Notes: a model not told the origin generated them from the sequence alone. A DNA stretch of 64,000 nucleotides from Bacillus methanolicus MGA3 (GCF_000724485.1 NZ_CP007739.1:3256001-3320000); one strand, 5' to 3'. Shown: positions 44,062-54,282, counted from the stretch's first letter. Numbers and translations are program-made.

Positions 44062-45207
44062 ATGGGCAAAAAAATATTAATCATTTCTTCTGAACATACA
44101 GGTCATGGGCATAAAAGCATAACAGAAGCATTGTGCGAAAAGATTGGAAATAACCGTGACATAAAAATACATGTCGTAGATGGCTTTTCGCTTGGCGGAC
44201 AAACTCTGTTAAGCATCGGCAAACTTTACGGCCCGATCACGAGAAAAGCAGAAAATTTATGGAAGATGGTATATAATATATCATCTGATTACCCAAATTT
44301 AATTAATCATTTTATTGAAGAATTAATTAGGAAAAACTTTCTGAAATTATTGGAAGAAGTAAAACCAGATTTGATTTTATCAGTCCACCCTAATTTTAAT
44401 GGTTCCGTATTAAATATTTTAGAGAAGCAATATATTAAGATTCCTTTTATTACACTTATTGCTGATCTTGTAAACATTAGTCCACTTTGGGCAGATAAAA
44501 GAGCCGATTTTATTATAAGTCCAACTGTCGAAGCTCGAGATAAGTGTATAGAATATGGAATCCCTGCTGAAAATATTAAAGTTTTAGGATTCCCGGTTCG
44601 AGCTAGGTTTTTTAGAAATAGCACAAATAAAAAAGTTTTTTATCGAAAAGATGCACCTTTAAAATGTTTAATCATGAGCGGTGGCGAAGGTGTAGGCAAT
44701 ATGAAAAAGATTGCTGAAATTCTGCTTGATCACTTTGATTGCACCGTTACTATTGTTGCAGGAAGAAATGTCAAACTAAAAGAAAAATTAGAGCACTCAC
44801 TTCGAAGACAATACGGGGATAAAGTTAAGATTTACGGTTTTACAAAAAACATCCATGACCTCATGTTAGCTTCAGATATTGCTTTTACGAGAGGCAGCCC
44901 TAATGTCATGTTTGAAGCTATTGCTTCCAATACACCGATGATCATAACAGGTGCTTTACCCGGCCAAGAAGAGGACAATCCTTACTTTGCCGAAAAATCA
45001 AACCTTGGAGTGGTATGTAAAAATACAAATGAAATTAAACAGATTATCTCCAAATTACTTGAAAATGATGGTGAAGAACTAAATCATATTATAAATTGCC
45101 AAAGAAAATTTATAAATCCACATGCTGCAGAAGACATCTTACAGTTCATCATAAATGTTGAAGAACATTCATATGAAGCTGCTGCGCCAAGTTTTTCCTA
45201 TAATTAA
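44062..45207 (+). CDS. MGDG-synthase-type glycosyltransferase (GT28)
   Basis: A 381-residue cytosolic, membrane-associated enzyme. The N-terminal MGDG_synth domain starts ILIISSEHTGHGHKSI and contains SVHPNFNGSVL; the C-terminal half is the nucleotide-sugar-binding GT28 domain with LGFPVRARF, IMSGGEGVGN, GFTKNIHDLM and RGSPNVMFEAIA. Close relatives make diglucosyl-diacylglycerol (UgtP) or related glycolipids from UDP-sugars, the donor made by gtaB at 6978-7859. AAAGG precedes the ATG by about 9 nt. Single gene. Confidence 0.88.
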   Translation: MGKKILIISSEHTGHGHKSITEALCEKIGNNRDIKIHVVDGFSLGGQTLLSIGKLYGPITRKAENLWKMVYNISSDYPNLINHFIEELIRKNFLKLLEEVKPDLILSVHPNFNGSVLNILEKQYIKIPFITLIADLVNISPLWADKRADFIISPTVEARDKCIEYGIPAENIKVLGFPVRARFFRNSTNKKVFYRKDAPLKCLIMSGGEGVGNMKKIAEILLDHFDCTVTIVAGRNVKLKEKLEHSLRRQYGDKVKIYGFTKNIHDLMLASDIAFTRGSPNVMFEAIASNTPMIITGALPGQEEDNPYFAEKSNLGVVCKNTNEIKQIISKLLENDGEELNHIINCQRKFINPHAAEDILQFIINVEEHSYEAAAPSFSYN

Positions 45208-45244
45208 GCTCTGTTAATGTTGGTTTTTCACTAAAAAGAAAAAG

Positions 45245-45266
45245 GCTGATTTTTATCAGCTTTTTT
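45245..45266 (+). terminator. Terminator of the GT28 gene
   Basis: GCTGAT / ATCAGC stem with TTTT loop, followed by six T. Confidence 0.75.
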
Positions 45267-45303
45267 GTTTGCCTTCTTTAATTGAGGAAAAACGAATCAG
45301 GCT

Positions 45304-45357
45304 AAAAAAAGCAAGGGGAAAGATTAACATGATAATCTTTCCTCCATTGCTTTTTTT
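45304..45357. terminator. Long hairpin downstream of rlmH
   Basis: AAGCAAGGGGAAAGATT pairs (with one gap) with AATCTTTCCTCCATTGCTT, flanked by A and T runs on both sides; serves rlmH on the minus strand and possibly the GT28 gene. Confidence 0.75.
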
Positions 45358-45378
45358 AATTCAGCTAATCATTCTCAT

Positions 45379-45858
45379 TTACTTATGATACGGCTCCCCC
45401 CTAATAATTCGAAACGCCCGATAGATTTGCTCTACCAAAATAAGCCTCATCAACTGATGTGGAAAAGTCATTTTTGAGAAGGATAGTTGTTCATTGGAAC
45501 GTTTCAAGACTTCATTGCTTAGGCCAAGCGACCCTCCGATGACAAAGGCTATTTTGCTTTTACCGTATGTGGCGAGTTTGTCAAGGCTGTCGGCCAGTTC
45601 TTCGGACGATTTCATTTTTCCCTGGATCGCCAGTGCGATGACATATGCATCAGGGCTTAGTTTTGCTAAAATCCTTTCTCCTTCTTTTTGCTTTACTTGT
45701 TCCATTTCTGTATCGCTCAGGATTTCCGGCGCTTTTTCGTCCGGTACTTCGATGACTTCTACTTTTGCATAAGAAGAGAGCCGTTTTAAATATTCTTCAA
45801 TTCCTTGCTTTAAATATTTTTCTTTCAATTTGCCAACGGTCACAATTGAGATATTCAC
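45379..45858 (-). CDS. rlmH: 23S rRNA (pseudouridine-1915-N3)-methyltransferase
   Basis: A 159-residue SPOUT methyltransferase that methylates pseudouridine 1915 in helix 69 of 23S rRNA. The trefoil knot region [19 protein letters not shown] and the C-terminal [19 protein letters not shown] are almost invariant in RlmH. Standard length. Follows htrC and the CxxH/CxxC gene as in B. subtilis. Confidence 0.97.
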   Translation of the reverse strand: MNISIVTVGKLKEKYLKQGIEEYLKRLSSYAKVEVIEVPDEKAPEILSDTEMEQVKQKEGERILAKLSPDAYVIALAIQGKMKSSEELADSLDKLATYGKSKIAFVIGGSLGLSNEVLKRSNEQLSFSKMTFPHQLMRLILVEQIYRAFRIIRGEPYHK

Positions 45859-45949
45859 AGTTTACCCTCACTTTACAAACAATTTACGAACAACATATCC
45901 ACAACAGTTATCCACATATCAACATTTACTATCCACATCTTGTATGAGA

Positions 45950-46111
45950 TCATTCGTTCGCCACAATATATACAGCTGGCTTTTCACAATATCCACAGGT
46001 TATTAACAGCTGTTTTTTGTCTGAAATTTTTGTTAATACTGGTGCTGTTTCATAGTCATCAACGATCACATCCAATGCCAATTCCACATGTTCTTCACAG
46101 CAATAAATCAT
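45950..46111 (-). CDS. CxxH/CxxC zinc-binding small protein (BA_5709 type)
   Basis: A 53-residue protein. C5-E-E-H8 and C39-G-Y-C42 give the CxxH/CxxC metal site that names this Bacillaceae family; the middle is a short linker. AGAGGGG lies 7 nt before its ATG. It sits between htrC and rlmH, the normal place for the family. Function unknown; a structural zinc is likely. Confidence 0.85.
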   Translation of the reverse strand: MIYCCEEHVELALDVIVDDYETAPVLTKISDKKQLLITCGYCEKPAVYIVANE

Positions 46112-46268
46112 CTTAAAACCCCTCTATATCAATGTTTTTCACTTTTCTAACAGTTTTAAAAACAATTAGCTATTTCATTATAATACACTTGCTGTTATAA
46201 TCGTTTCTTATTTTTTATCGTATAAAATGAATGTATACTTATCCACAATTGTGGCCTTACTCGAAAAG

Positions 46269-46304
46269 AAAAAGCAGGACAGCTGTTTATGCCTCCTGCT
46301 TTTT
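46269..46304 (-). terminator. Terminator of htrC
   Basis: AAAAAGCAGGA (46269-46279) pairs with TCCTGCTTTTT (46294-46304). Confidence 0.85.
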
Positions 46305-46324
46305 AAGTTATCCACAATTTATAA

Positions 46325-47559
46325 TTACAGCGACTCTCCGGTAAGCTTCAATGTTGTCTCTTTCAGCTTTCCATTCCGGTAAAATTTAATTTTTAATTTG
46401 TCGCCGATCTTCTTGTTATTATAAAGGTATTTGCGAAGATCAACGACATCTTTGATTTGTTTTCCATCCATCTCCACAATGACATCAAGCTCCCGAAGAC
46501 CGGCTTTTGCTGCAGGTGAATTTGGAACAACTTCGCGAATTGCAGCGCCATAGTTGACATCTTTCGGCAGCTTCAATGCTTCTTGCTGATAATAAGCCGG
46601 AATTTCATTAACAGATTTGAGGTCTACACCCATGTATGGCCGTTTAACCTCTCCGAACTTCTCTAAATCGTCTATAATCGGTTTAGCAGAGTTGATCGGA
46701 ATTGCCAATCCAATTCCCTCAACGGCCTGCTGGGCAATTTTCATCGAATTAATTCCAATTACTTGCCCCTCAATATTCACTAATGCACCTCCGCTGTTGC
46801 CAGGGTTAATCGCTGCATCTGTTTGGATAACTTCTGCCTGCCAGTCGACAATTCCGTCTTGGTTAAGATCAACCGGAATAGTGCGCCCCAGTCCCGAAAT
46901 AATTCCCTCTGTAACCGAACCGGAAAAAGTCGGTCCGAGCGGGTTTCCTATTGCGATAACAGGTTCACCGGGCTTCAAATTATCGGAATTGCCGAATTGA
47001 GCGACACTTTTTACCTTTTTCCCATCAATCTCTAATACGGCTAAGTCTGACCAAATATCGGCTCCTCTAAGTTTAGCAGGCAGTTTTGTACCATCTGCTA
47101 AACTGACTTCAAGTTTGTTTGCGCCTTCCACTACGTGATTGTTCGTAACGACATACGCTTTGCCGCCCTCTTTTTTATAAATAACGCCTGAACCGGTACC
47201 GGCTGTTTCTTCTTGATCTTGTTCTTGATCCGACCAAAAGCTTGTCGATTGGATATTGGATACTCCAACAACAGCACCACGAACTTTGTCAACAGCCTGC
47301 GTTACGCCTGAAACAACATTTAGCTGGACATTTTTTGTAATTCCTGCCGTCTGGTTTGCATGATTATCCGCTTTTTCCTGCAAGTTGTTATCAGGTTGAA
47401 TATTGTATGGCAGTAAATGTAAGTCGACTAATTTTGGGAATGAAACGATCACTAAGAATGCACCCAAAATAGCTGCTATTAAACTGGCAAGGAAATATCC
47501 CCCCAGTTTCCTTTTTGTTTTTTATAACGGTTTTCATAATCTTGATCATAATAGCCCAC
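46325..47559 (-). pseudogene. htrC: HtrA-type serine protease HtrC, frame broken near the N-terminus
   Basis: The body (about 380 residues) is a trypsin-like S1C protease with a complete triad: VTNNHVVEGA (His), WSDLAVLEID (Asp), NPGNSGGAL (Ser), and a PDZ domain from about RPYMGVDLK onward. The natural start encodes GYYDQDYENRYKKQKGN with GTG at 47559, but the frame is lost at a run of six G (complement of 47499-47504); a seventh G would join it to GGYFLASLIAAILGAF, the membrane anchor. As written, translation would stop 8 codons later or begin inside the anchor. Either a real mutation or a homopolymer error. Function: outside-face protein quality control. Confidence 0.8.
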
Positions 47560-47819
47560 TTTACATCATTCCTTTCCTGCAAAACGAATACTAAAAATTA
47601 TTCTTTCTTTCTATCCACAATTATACTCTTGCAGAAATGATTTTCTAACGAAAAGCATTACAAAATCAAGTTTTACGTCTTTTTTTTGTGGAAAAAGGGC
47701 GGAGCTGCGCCAACAAAAATAGAAATGTTAACTTGTCTAAAGCAAGAATCTTGTTTAGCTTTGTAAATAGTTAGATCCTGGCTTCGCTCACACCGCCTTT
47801 ATTATGTTTGGTGATGTTT

Positions 47820-47866
47820 TAAAATGAGACCTATTTCCATGTTTGGGTTGGGAATAAAAACTCATG
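47820..47866. repeat. Copy 3 of the ATGAGTTTTTAYTCCCAACCC repeat (inverted)
   Basis: On the minus strand: CATGAGTTTTTATTCCCAAC then CCAAACATGGAAATAGGTCTCATTTT, the longest match to the 24907 copy. Confidence 0.7.
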
Positions 47867-47930
47867 CAAGTTTTCTATAAATTTTCCTACTGAATAATAG
47901 AATATTCGGCCAACGGATAAGGAGAATAAT

Positions 47931-47981
47931 AAAAGAAGGAATGAAAAAGCCACTTTCATTCGGGCTTTCATTCCTTCTTTT
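47931..47981 (-). terminator. Terminator of the wal operon
   Basis: GAAGGAATGAAAAAGCC pairs with GGGCTTTCATTCCTTC (A run left, T run right); follows the walJ stop on the minus strand. Confidence 0.85.
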
Positions 47982-48006
47982 ATCTAACTCGTTAACCTAT
48001 AAACCT

Positions 48007-48801
48007 TTAAACAGCGGTCAAAACGGTTGGAATTTTTGGATCTGTATCATAGAGGCTGAATTGTTCTCCGACAATAAATCCTTTTCTTTCTAGAATTTGT
48101 GTTACTGACATTCGAGCCAAGTCTTTTAAATTGTTATCTTTGCTAAGATGAGCAAGGTAAATACGTTTTGTATGATCTCCGATCACCTCGCTCATGGCGA
48201 TGGCTGCATCTTCATTTGATACATGTCCAAAATCACTTAAAATACGCCTTTTTACATTCCATGGATACCGGCCCATCCGCAGCATTTCAACATCATGGTT
48301 GCTTTCAAATACATATATATCCGCATTGGAGATAATTCCTTTCATACGGTCGCTGACATAACCGGTATCGGTAATGAGCACGAGCTTTTTTCCTTCATGA
48401 TGAAATATATAAAACATAGGCTCAGCTGCATCGTGAGATACGCCAAACGATTCAATATCGAGAGAACCAAAGCTCTTTACTGTTTCCATTTCAAACGTGA
48501 ATTTTTGATCTAGTGGGATATCCCCAATTAACCCATCCATTGCTTTCCATGTTTTTTCATTTGCGAATATCGGAACATTATATTTTCGGGCGACAACCCC
48601 TAAGCCTTTAATATGATCACTGTGCTCATGCGTAATAAGAATTCCTGAAAGCTTGTCCATACTTCGATCGATTTTCTGAAACAAACCTTCCATCTGTTTT
48701 CCGCTCAATCCTACATCAACAAGAAAGGAATGTTCCTCTGTCTCCACATAGATCGCATTTCCCGTACTCCCGCTGGCGAGAACACTAAAATGCATCGTCA
48801 T
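48007..48801 (-). CDS. walJ: MBL-fold metallohydrolase WalJ (YycJ)
   Basis: A 264-residue metallo-beta-lactamase-fold exonuclease/hydrolase of the wal operon. The metal motif [12 protein letters not shown] (HxHxDH) and the later ITDTGYVSD and AHLSKDN residues complete the two-metal site; the start [15 protein letters not shown] is typical of YycJ. It follows walI by 8 bp. The WalJ role is in DNA mismatch repair coupling and cell-wall control in other Bacilli. Confidence 0.95.
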   Translation of the reverse strand: MTMHFSVLASGSTGNAIYVETEEHSFLVDVGLSGKQMEGLFQKIDRSMDKLSGILITHEHSDHIKGLGVVARKYNVPIFANEKTWKAMDGLIGDIPLDQKFTFEMETVKSFGSLDIESFGVSHDAAEPMFYIFHHEGKKLVLITDTGYVSDRMKGIISNADIYVFESNHDVEMLRMGRYPWNVKRRILSDFGHVSNEDAAIAMSEVIGDHTKRIYLAHLSKDNNLKDLARMSVTQILERKGFIVGEQFSLYDTDPKIPTVLTAV

Positions 48802-48808
48802 ATCATTT

Positions 48809-49603
48809 TCACTCCATTAATTTTTTTTCATCGTTGTTTAATTCAATAATTTGCCCTTCAAATGCATTTACTAATAAGTTCTCTTTCTCATTAACAACAA
48901 ACCTCCAGACAGGAGTTAACACTTGAGATGCCGTAAAAATTTCATATGTATAATAACCAAGCTCAACTTTTGTTATTTTGCTTCCCGGCTCCAGCACCCC
49001 TTTTTGATAAAGAGTTTCAAGCGCCTTTAAAGGGCTGATCACTTCTTCCTTTTCAGCCATTTCCTCGATATTCTCAAGCAATGTCTGCCTGTATGAAATG
49101 ATTTGATTTTTATCATTTAGGAAAAACTCAAGAGATCCGTTTTTATTGCAATATATAAATTTATCCTGATACTTTTGATAGTAAATAATTTTCTTATCTT
49201 TTTCTGAGAATTCCCAGAATGCATACTTGTCACCGTAGAGAATATTGTTTTTTATAAACGCATTCATCTCGGCCGGTTCAAACTTTTCACCTAATTGAAA
49301 CGGTTTGTCAAAAGTTCCGTGAATCGTCGTGCCATCTACGATCGAAACGGTTTGTCCGCTTAAATTCATCGTTTCTTCTGCTGTGAATGTTTTTGGTTTC
49401 GCACTGACATATTGATCTTTAATCGAACCCTTCGGCAATACCGGATACTTGATTTTATCAGCTGCCAACTTATCTTCAATCGATGTTTCTGTAATCAATT
49501 CATATTGGTTTTGAGCACGAACTTTCAAAAACTCATACGTAAGATAAATATCCAGAACGAGAAAGGTTAAAATAAAGATTGTTTTGATTTTACTCCAATC
49601 CAA
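48809..49603 (-). CDS. walI: WalK regulator WalI (YycI)
   Basis: A 264-residue single-pass membrane protein: [20 protein letters not shown] near the N-terminus as anchor, and an extracellular YycH/YycI fold. With WalH it holds WalK inactive at the membrane. The start lies within the last 14 bases of walH. Low sequence conservation is normal for this family; identity rests on position and topology. Confidence 0.92.
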   Translation of the reverse strand: MDWSKIKTIFILTFLVLDIYLTYEFLKVRAQNQYELITETSIEDKLAADKIKYPVLPKGSIKDQYVSAKPKTFTAEETMNLSGQTVSIVDGTTIHGTFDKPFQLGEKFEPAEMNAFIKNNILYGDKYAFWEFSEKDKKIIYYQKYQDKFIYCNKNGSLEFFLNDKNQIISYRQTLLENIEEMAEKEEVISPLKALETLYQKGVLEPGSKITKVELGYYTYEIFTASQVLTPVWRFVVNEKENLLVNAFEGQIIELNNDEKKLME

Positions 49604-50927
49604 GTTTAACCCCTCCTCGTTCGTCTTTTACGATCCTTCCCCATGCATTATCATACTTGTAATACCAGTAAGGGGTAAACACAAGGTGCCTTGAGGATTG
49701 CTGGTCAATTGATATCCTGTAGCCAATTACCATGTCCTGAAGCTTTTCTGGTTTAAACCCTTTACTTTTTTGGAGAAATTCAAGCGCTTCTTGGCCTGAA
49801 TCAAGCACCACTTCACTTATTTCATTGTTCAATGGGACATCAAGACCAAAGTTAGGGCGGAAATAGCGATAAATATCATTTTGACCCCATATTAGTTCAA
49901 GTTCTGACAAACCATTTTCATTAAAAACAGGGTATCCTTCTAAATCATAAAGCCTGAAAATAACTTTTTGATTGATCTCGTCCATTCCTGCATAGCGGTA
50001 AGAATCCGTCCATCCACCATGTGCGTTTATATAATCGATGCTTCTTTGCAGCAAATCTACCGGACCTTTTAAATATTCGCTTTCTTCTTGTGGATTAACA
50101 AAAGAAAGCATTTTCATATCATTGTCGACCGTCATCATGCTGGATTCACCAATATATTCTTCTTTGCCTGGCCCTACATTTTTTTGGACAAACCTCGGAT
50201 CGTGGAAAAGTGCTTCTGCAAATTTTTCCGAGCTTAAATTATAAGAATAATATTTATACTTTTTCATTTTCGGTTTTTCCACCGGCAGAAAAATGCTCCG
50301 ATAATTTGTTGCTTTATATTCAAAATAACGGGGGTATTGATTCGATTGCTTGTAAAATTTTTGATTAAATTCTTTTAAATGGGCTGAACTGACGTGGCTG
50401 ACATATACTTGCTGCTCTTCTTTAGTTCCATAACGGACGAAATAAACAATTCCGTCCTCTCCTTCTTTATTGTCCGCATCAATTACAATACGGTTAAATT
50501 TGAACTTTGGCAGGTTTCGGTCTTCGATGCTTAATACCGTTTTATATAATTCAATCGGAACTACATCTGGAAAAACAATCTCTACATTCCCATCTGCATG
50601 GACAAATTCAGGTAATTGATGAATTTGGTTTGTAATGTTTTTGATCCCATAAAAGCTCCACGTGCTTAATTCCCGAATAATTTTATCAATATAAGCGTTA
50701 GAAACCGTACCATAATGGTTGCCTTGATAATGAAAAAGAATTCGATCAGGTTTTACCACTTTGTTTACTTCTTTCTTAGCACCGATCTCGACTTCTCCAA
50801 TATAGTTTGATTTTTCCATTGTGTCAAAATTCGGTTGGTACGTCCAAATATTCCACGTTAACACAACACTTAAGATCACTAAAACCATTAAAATGGCGGA
50901 TTTTATATTTTCATATGTCATGACCAT
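49590..50927 (-). CDS. walH: WalK regulator WalH (YycH)
   Basis: A 445-residue single-pass protein: NIKSAILMVLVILSVVLTWN is the membrane helix and typical YycH start; the large extracellular part ends near the overlap with walI. It overlaps walK by 10 bases. An ATG at 50921 may be the true start because it has better spacing from AGAGG than the ATG at 50927. Confidence 0.93.
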   Translation of the reverse strand: MVMTYENIKSAILMVLVILSVVLTWNIWTYQPNFDTMEKSNYIGEVEIGAKKEVNKVVKPDRILFHYQGNHYGTVSNAYIDKIIRELSTWSFYGIKNITNQIHQLPEFVHADGNVEIVFPDVVPIELYKTVLSIEDRNLPKFKFNRIVIDADNKEGEDGIVYFVRYGTKEEQQVYVSHVSSAHLKEFNQKFYKQSNQYPRYFEYKATNYRSIFLPVEKPKMKKYKYYSYNLSSEKFAEALFHDPRFVQKNVGPGKEEYIGESSMMTVDNDMKMLSFVNPQEESEYLKGPVDLLQRSIDYINAHGGWTDSYRYAGMDEINQKVIFRLYDLEGYPVFNENGLSELELIWGQNDIYRYFRPNFGLDVPLNNEISEVVLDSGQEALEFLQKSKGFKPEKLQDMVIGYRISIDQQSSRHLVFTPYWYYKYDNAWGRIVKDERGGVKLGLE

Positions 50928-52744
50928 TCATCCTCTTCTGAGCGATCAACAGGCAGAGTAAAATAAATAGTTGTTCCTTTTCCTTCGACGCTCGTTGCCC
51001 AAATGTTTCCTCCATGGGCTTTGACCATTTCTTTCGCTATCGCGAGCCCCAGTCCTGTGCCGCCCAGCTTTCTTGAGCGAGCCTTATCAACCCGATAAAA
51101 ACGCTCAAAAATCTTTTCTATATTTTCTTTCGGAATTCCAACCCCCTGGTCGGAAATGCTGATCAAGATTTGTTCTTCCTGCTCTTCTACTTTAAATGTG
51201 ATCTGGCCGCCTTCTGGAGAATATTTTAGTGCATTTGAAATGATATTATCTAGAATTTGAGTAAGCTTATCTTCATCTGCTTCAACAAAAATAGGACGTT
51301 TCGGAAGAAGGCGCTTAAACGTAACATTTTGTTCTTTCGTCATTTCAAACCGATCGATAATTCGATGGAAAAACTCAATAAAGTCAATCCACTCTTTCTT
51401 TAACTTGTAATCTTTGCTGTCCATTTTCGATAATTGCAGCAAATCATTCACAAGGCGAATCATCCGCTCTGTTTCCGTTTGTGCAACATTTAGAAAGTGA
51501 GGAGCAAGCTCTTCGTCTTTCCATGCTCCTTCTGCGAGAGCCTCGAGATAACTTCTCATTGTCGTAAGCGGCGTCCGCAATTCATGTGATACATTAGCGA
51601 CAAATTCGCGGCGTTCCATTTCAATTTTTTCTTGATCTGTAATATCATGCAATACAGTAATAAGACCGTTGACAAAGCCGGTTTCTTTTTGAATAACCGA
51701 AAAATTAGCCCGTAAAATATACGGAGTATTTTTCGTACTGTAATCTAAAATGACTGATTCACGCTCTTCGAGTAATTTTTCAAATGTATATTCTTCTTCC
51801 AGATCGAGAAGTTCGAGAATGGATTGGGATAATACTGTTTCACGTGAAACATTCAGCATTTCCGCCGCAGGTTCATTAATTAAAATAACCCTGCCCCGCC
51901 GGTCGGTTGCAATAACACCATCCGTCATATAAGAGAGAACCGATGATAACTTTCTTCGTTCTCCTTCCGTCGTTGCCTGCGCTTCCTGAAGTTTTTTTGT
52001 CAAGTTGTTAAAAGTTATGGCAAGCTGTCCGATTTCATCATATCCATAAACCTTAACTTTACGGGAAAAGTTTCCTTTCGCCATGGCGAGAGCCTGTCTT
52101 CTCATGTCCGCAATCGGCCTTGTGATTGTCCGGGCCAAAAGGACACCGAGAACCGCTGTAATAGCGAGGGCGATGGCTGTTCCGGTAACAAAGATTTTAT
52201 TGATATCTTTCATTTGTTCAAAAACATTTTCAATTTTTGCTACCAAATATACAGCTCCAATAACTTCTCGATTATGTTTAATCGGAGTAGAAAGAACCCA
52301 TATTCGATATCCGTACTTCGGATCAATCCTTACTGAATCCTGGGGCTCTCCAAGAACAATCGATCTTTTAACTAAAACATCTGTCATTCTTTGATCGACT
52401 AAATCCTGATGGTTCGGATCGGCACCGATAATTTTCAAATTATTATCGACAACCCGGACTTCAGAGATCTCTCCTCCGGAAAAGTCTTTTAAAAGGTCCT
52501 TTACTTCATCTTTAAGAAGAGGGTCATCTTTCCCTCGCACTTTTTGAATTTCTTCTTCAAGATTGTAGGAGAGCAAGTCCACTCGTTTTTCAATCGATGT
52601 GTAAAAGTTTTCTTTCAAATTTTTTTCTAGCTCTCTCACAAAGTAAACACCGATAATTTGAATCGCAACCAAAATAAGAAGAACATAGATGGTCACAAAC
52701 TTTAAATGAATCGAACGAAAAATACCAACTTTTTTCATTGGCAA
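50918..52744 (-). CDS. walK: Sensor histidine kinase WalK (YycG)
   Basis: A 608-residue kinase controlling cell-wall turnover. Layout: helix 1 (about 16-33), extracellular sensor (34-183), helix 2 (184-205), HAMP (to about 257), PAS (about 262-370), HisKA with SHELRTP and phosphoacceptor His 387, and HATPase domain with the N, G1 and G2 boxes (DNIISNALKYS, ISDQGVGIP, GGTGLGLAI). Starts 3 bp after walR. The TTG at 52744 has GGAG 6 nt upstream, better than the ATG at 52738. Confidence 0.97.
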   Translation of the reverse strand: MPMKKVGIFRSIHLKFVTIYVLLILVAIQIIGVYFVRELEKNLKENFYTSIEKRVDLLSYNLEEEIQKVRGKDDPLLKDEVKDLLKDFSGGEISEVRVVDNNLKIIGADPNHQDLVDQRMTDVLVKRSIVLGEPQDSVRIDPKYGYRIWVLSTPIKHNREVIGAVYLVAKIENVFEQMKDINKIFVTGTAIALAITAVLGVLLARTITRPIADMRRQALAMAKGNFSRKVKVYGYDEIGQLAITFNNLTKKLQEAQATTEGERRKLSSVLSYMTDGVIATDRRGRVILINEPAAEMLNVSRETVLSQSILELLDLEEEYTFEKLLEERESVILDYSTKNTPYILRANFSVIQKETGFVNGLITVLHDITDQEKIEMERREFVANVSHELRTPLTTMRSYLEALAEGAWKDEELAPHFLNVAQTETERMIRLVNDLLQLSKMDSKDYKLKKEWIDFIEFFHRIIDRFEMTKEQNVTFKRLLPKRPIFVEADEDKLTQILDNIISNALKYSPEGGQITFKVEEQEEQILISISDQGVGIPKENIEKIFERFYRVDKARSRKLGGTGLGLAIAKEMVKAHGGNIWATSVEGKGTTIYFTLPVDRSEEDEWS

Positions 52745-52747
52745 ATC

Positions 52748-53458
52748 TTACTCCTGCTCGGGATTTCGCAAATAATACCCGACCCCTCTTCGTGTTACAA
52801 TCCAAATTGGATGGCTCGGATTATCCTCAATTTTTTCACGCAGACGCCGAACCGTAACATCGACTGTTCTTACATCACCATAATAATCATAGCCCCAGAC
52901 TGTCTGAAGCAAATGTTCCCTTGTCATCACCTGGCCGATATGCTTTGCCAGATAATGCAGCAACTCAAATTCCCGGTGAGTTAATTCAATGGTTTCGCCT
53001 CTTTTTGAAACAACATACGCATCAGGTTGGATCACTAAAGACCCTACCGTAATCTCATTTGACTCTTCTTCTTCACCAGGTTTTGAAGCAATTTGCTGGT
53101 GGCGGCGAAGATTTGCTTTTACCCTTGCAATCAATTCTCTTGTGCTGAATGGCTTGGTCACATAATCATCTGCCCCAAGCTCAAGACCTAACACTTTATC
53201 AATTTCTGAATCCTTTGCAGTAAGCATAATAATAGGCATTTCATATTTTTTCCTAACTTCCCTGCACACTTCTATACCATCTCTTTGTGGAAGCATAATA
53301 TCCAGCAAGATTAAATCAGGCTGAATTTCTTCAACCATTTCAATAGCTGTGTTGCCATCATAAGCGCAATAAACGTCAAATCCTTCTTTTTTTAGATTAA
53401 ATTGCAAAATATCTGCAATTGGTTTTTCATCATCCACAACTAGAATTTTCTTCTCCAT
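52748..53458 (-). CDS. walR: Response regulator WalR (YycF)
   Basis: A 236-residue OmpR/PhoB-type regulator. Receiver domain with phospho-acceptor Asp 53 ([13 protein letters not shown]), acidic pair VVDDE, switch Thr and Lys (MLTAKD, VTKPF); then a winged helix ending [12 protein letters not shown]. It is the essential partner of WalK and heads the wal operon. No clear WalR dyad was found in the 150 bp before it. Confidence 0.97.
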   Translation of the reverse strand: MEKKILVVDDEKPIADILQFNLKKEGFDVYCAYDGNTAIEMVEEIQPDLILLDIMLPQRDGIEVCREVRKKYEMPIIMLTAKDSEIDKVLGLELGADDYVTKPFSTRELIARVKANLRRHQQIASKPGEEEESNEITVGSLVIQPDAYVVSKRGETIELTHREFELLHYLAKHIGQVMTREHLLQTVWGYDYYGDVRTVDVTVRRLREKIEDNPSHPIWIVTRRGVGYYLRNPEQE

Positions 53459-53611
53459 ACCCGTTTCTCCTTTTTATAAAATTAGGTCTCTTTGTATATT
53501 AAAACCGTTCTATTTTGAGTTATCATTTCCCCACTTTACTTTACCATGTTATACATCTAAATTTCATCTATTAAAAAAACTTATCAATTCTATTATAATT
53601 CAATGTAAAAA

Positions 53612-53635
53612 AGTCTCTAGTTCAAACTAGAGACT
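53612..53635 (-). terminator. Terminator of the tRNA cluster
   Basis: AGTCTCTAGT (53612-53621) and ACTAGAGACT (53626-53635), perfect 10-bp arms with TCAA loop; on the minus strand followed by TTTTT. Confidence 0.85.
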
Positions 53636-53710
53636 TCCATATATTGTTTTCCTCAATTTAGTGATGATCATGTAACAAAAAAGGGAGCATTTTATTCTAC
53701 GCTCCCAAGA

Positions 53711-53783
53711 TGGCTCGGGACGGAATCGAACCGCCGACACAAGGATTTTCAGTCCTTTGCTCTACCGACTGAGCTACCGAGCC
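53711..53783 (-). tRNA. tRNA-Phe (GAA)
   Basis: Complement folds into a cloverleaf: acceptor GGCTCGG/CCGAGCC, anticodon stem GGACT with loop TGAAAAT carrying GAA, T-arm GGCGGTTCGATTCCGTC. CCA is not encoded. Confidence 0.95.
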
Positions 53784-53822
53784 ATTATCATTATTACTCC
53801 CTAAACTATTTTTTGTATAAAG

Positions 53823-53898
53823 TGGCGGTCCCGACGGGAATCGAACCCGCGATCTCCTGCGTGACAGGCAGGCATGTTAACCGCTACACTACGGGACC
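53823..53898 (-). tRNA. tRNA-Asp (GTC)
   Basis: Complement: acceptor GGTCCCG/CGGGACC, anticodon arm CCTGC-CTGTCAC-GCAGG with GTC, T-arm CGGGTTCGATTCCCG, and an encoded CCA after discriminator G. Confidence 0.96.
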
Positions 53899-53972
53899 TA
53901 AAATATGTAAATTTGATGATGAGCAAGGAAACCGTCCTTGCCAGCTTCTTACCCATCACCAATATATGCCGA

Positions 53973-54044
53973 TGACCCGTACGGGATTCGAACCCGTGTT
54001 ACCGCCGTGAAAGGGCGGTGTCTTAACCACTTGACCAACGGGCC
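53973..54044 (-). tRNA. tRNA-Glu (TTC)
   Basis: Complement: acceptor GGCCCGT/ACGGGTC, anticodon arm CCGCC-CTTTCAC-GGCGG with TTC, T-arm ACGGGTTCGAATCCCGT. CCA not encoded. Confidence 0.96.
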
Positions 54045-54053
54045 ATCATAAGA

Positions 54054-54129
54054 TGGTGAGCCATGGAGGATTCGAACCTCCGACCCTCTGATTAAAAGTC
54101 AGATGCTCTACCGACTGAGCTAATGGCTC
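54054..54129 (-). tRNA. tRNA-Lys (TTT)
   Basis: Complement: acceptor GAGCCAT/ATGGCTC, anticodon arm TCTGA-CTTTTAA-TCAGA with TTT, T-arm GGAGGTTCGAATCCTCC, encoded CCA. First of four tRNAs (Lys-Glu-Asp-Phe) in transcription order. Confidence 0.96.
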
Positions 54130-54282
54130 TTGGTTTTATTACACTCCAAGTTTTTTCTTCGACGCCATTTCCAAGAAGTATATTCACATATAGTTCAACG
54201 GACGTCCCGATCTCGGTATGTTTATTCAAGCAGCAGCTCGATCGGTACGCTGTTGCTTTTTCTTCGCAGCCTTTTCGGTCGT

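Larger units (their letters stand above)
47560..48006. other. Gap between htrC and walJ with two repeats
   Basis: Contains GGAAAAAGGGCGGAGCTGCG at 47690-47709, shared with 43931-43953 (other strand), and a copy of the ATGAGTTTTTATTCCCAACC repeat at 47820-47866. No gene was recognised. Confidence 0.55.

Noticed and set aside
43877..44080. 67-codon frame before the GT28 gene
   Set aside because: It overlaps the GT28 start out of frame, includes the GC-rich repeat and lacks a ribosome site.
47391..47582. Separate small gene before htrC
   Set aside because: The frame at this spot that makes sense is the GYYDQDYENRYKK start of htrC itself; the other frame overlaps it without support.
53813..54010. 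65-codon frame through the tRNA cluster
   Set aside because: It is the antisense of tRNA-Asp and tRNA-Glu.
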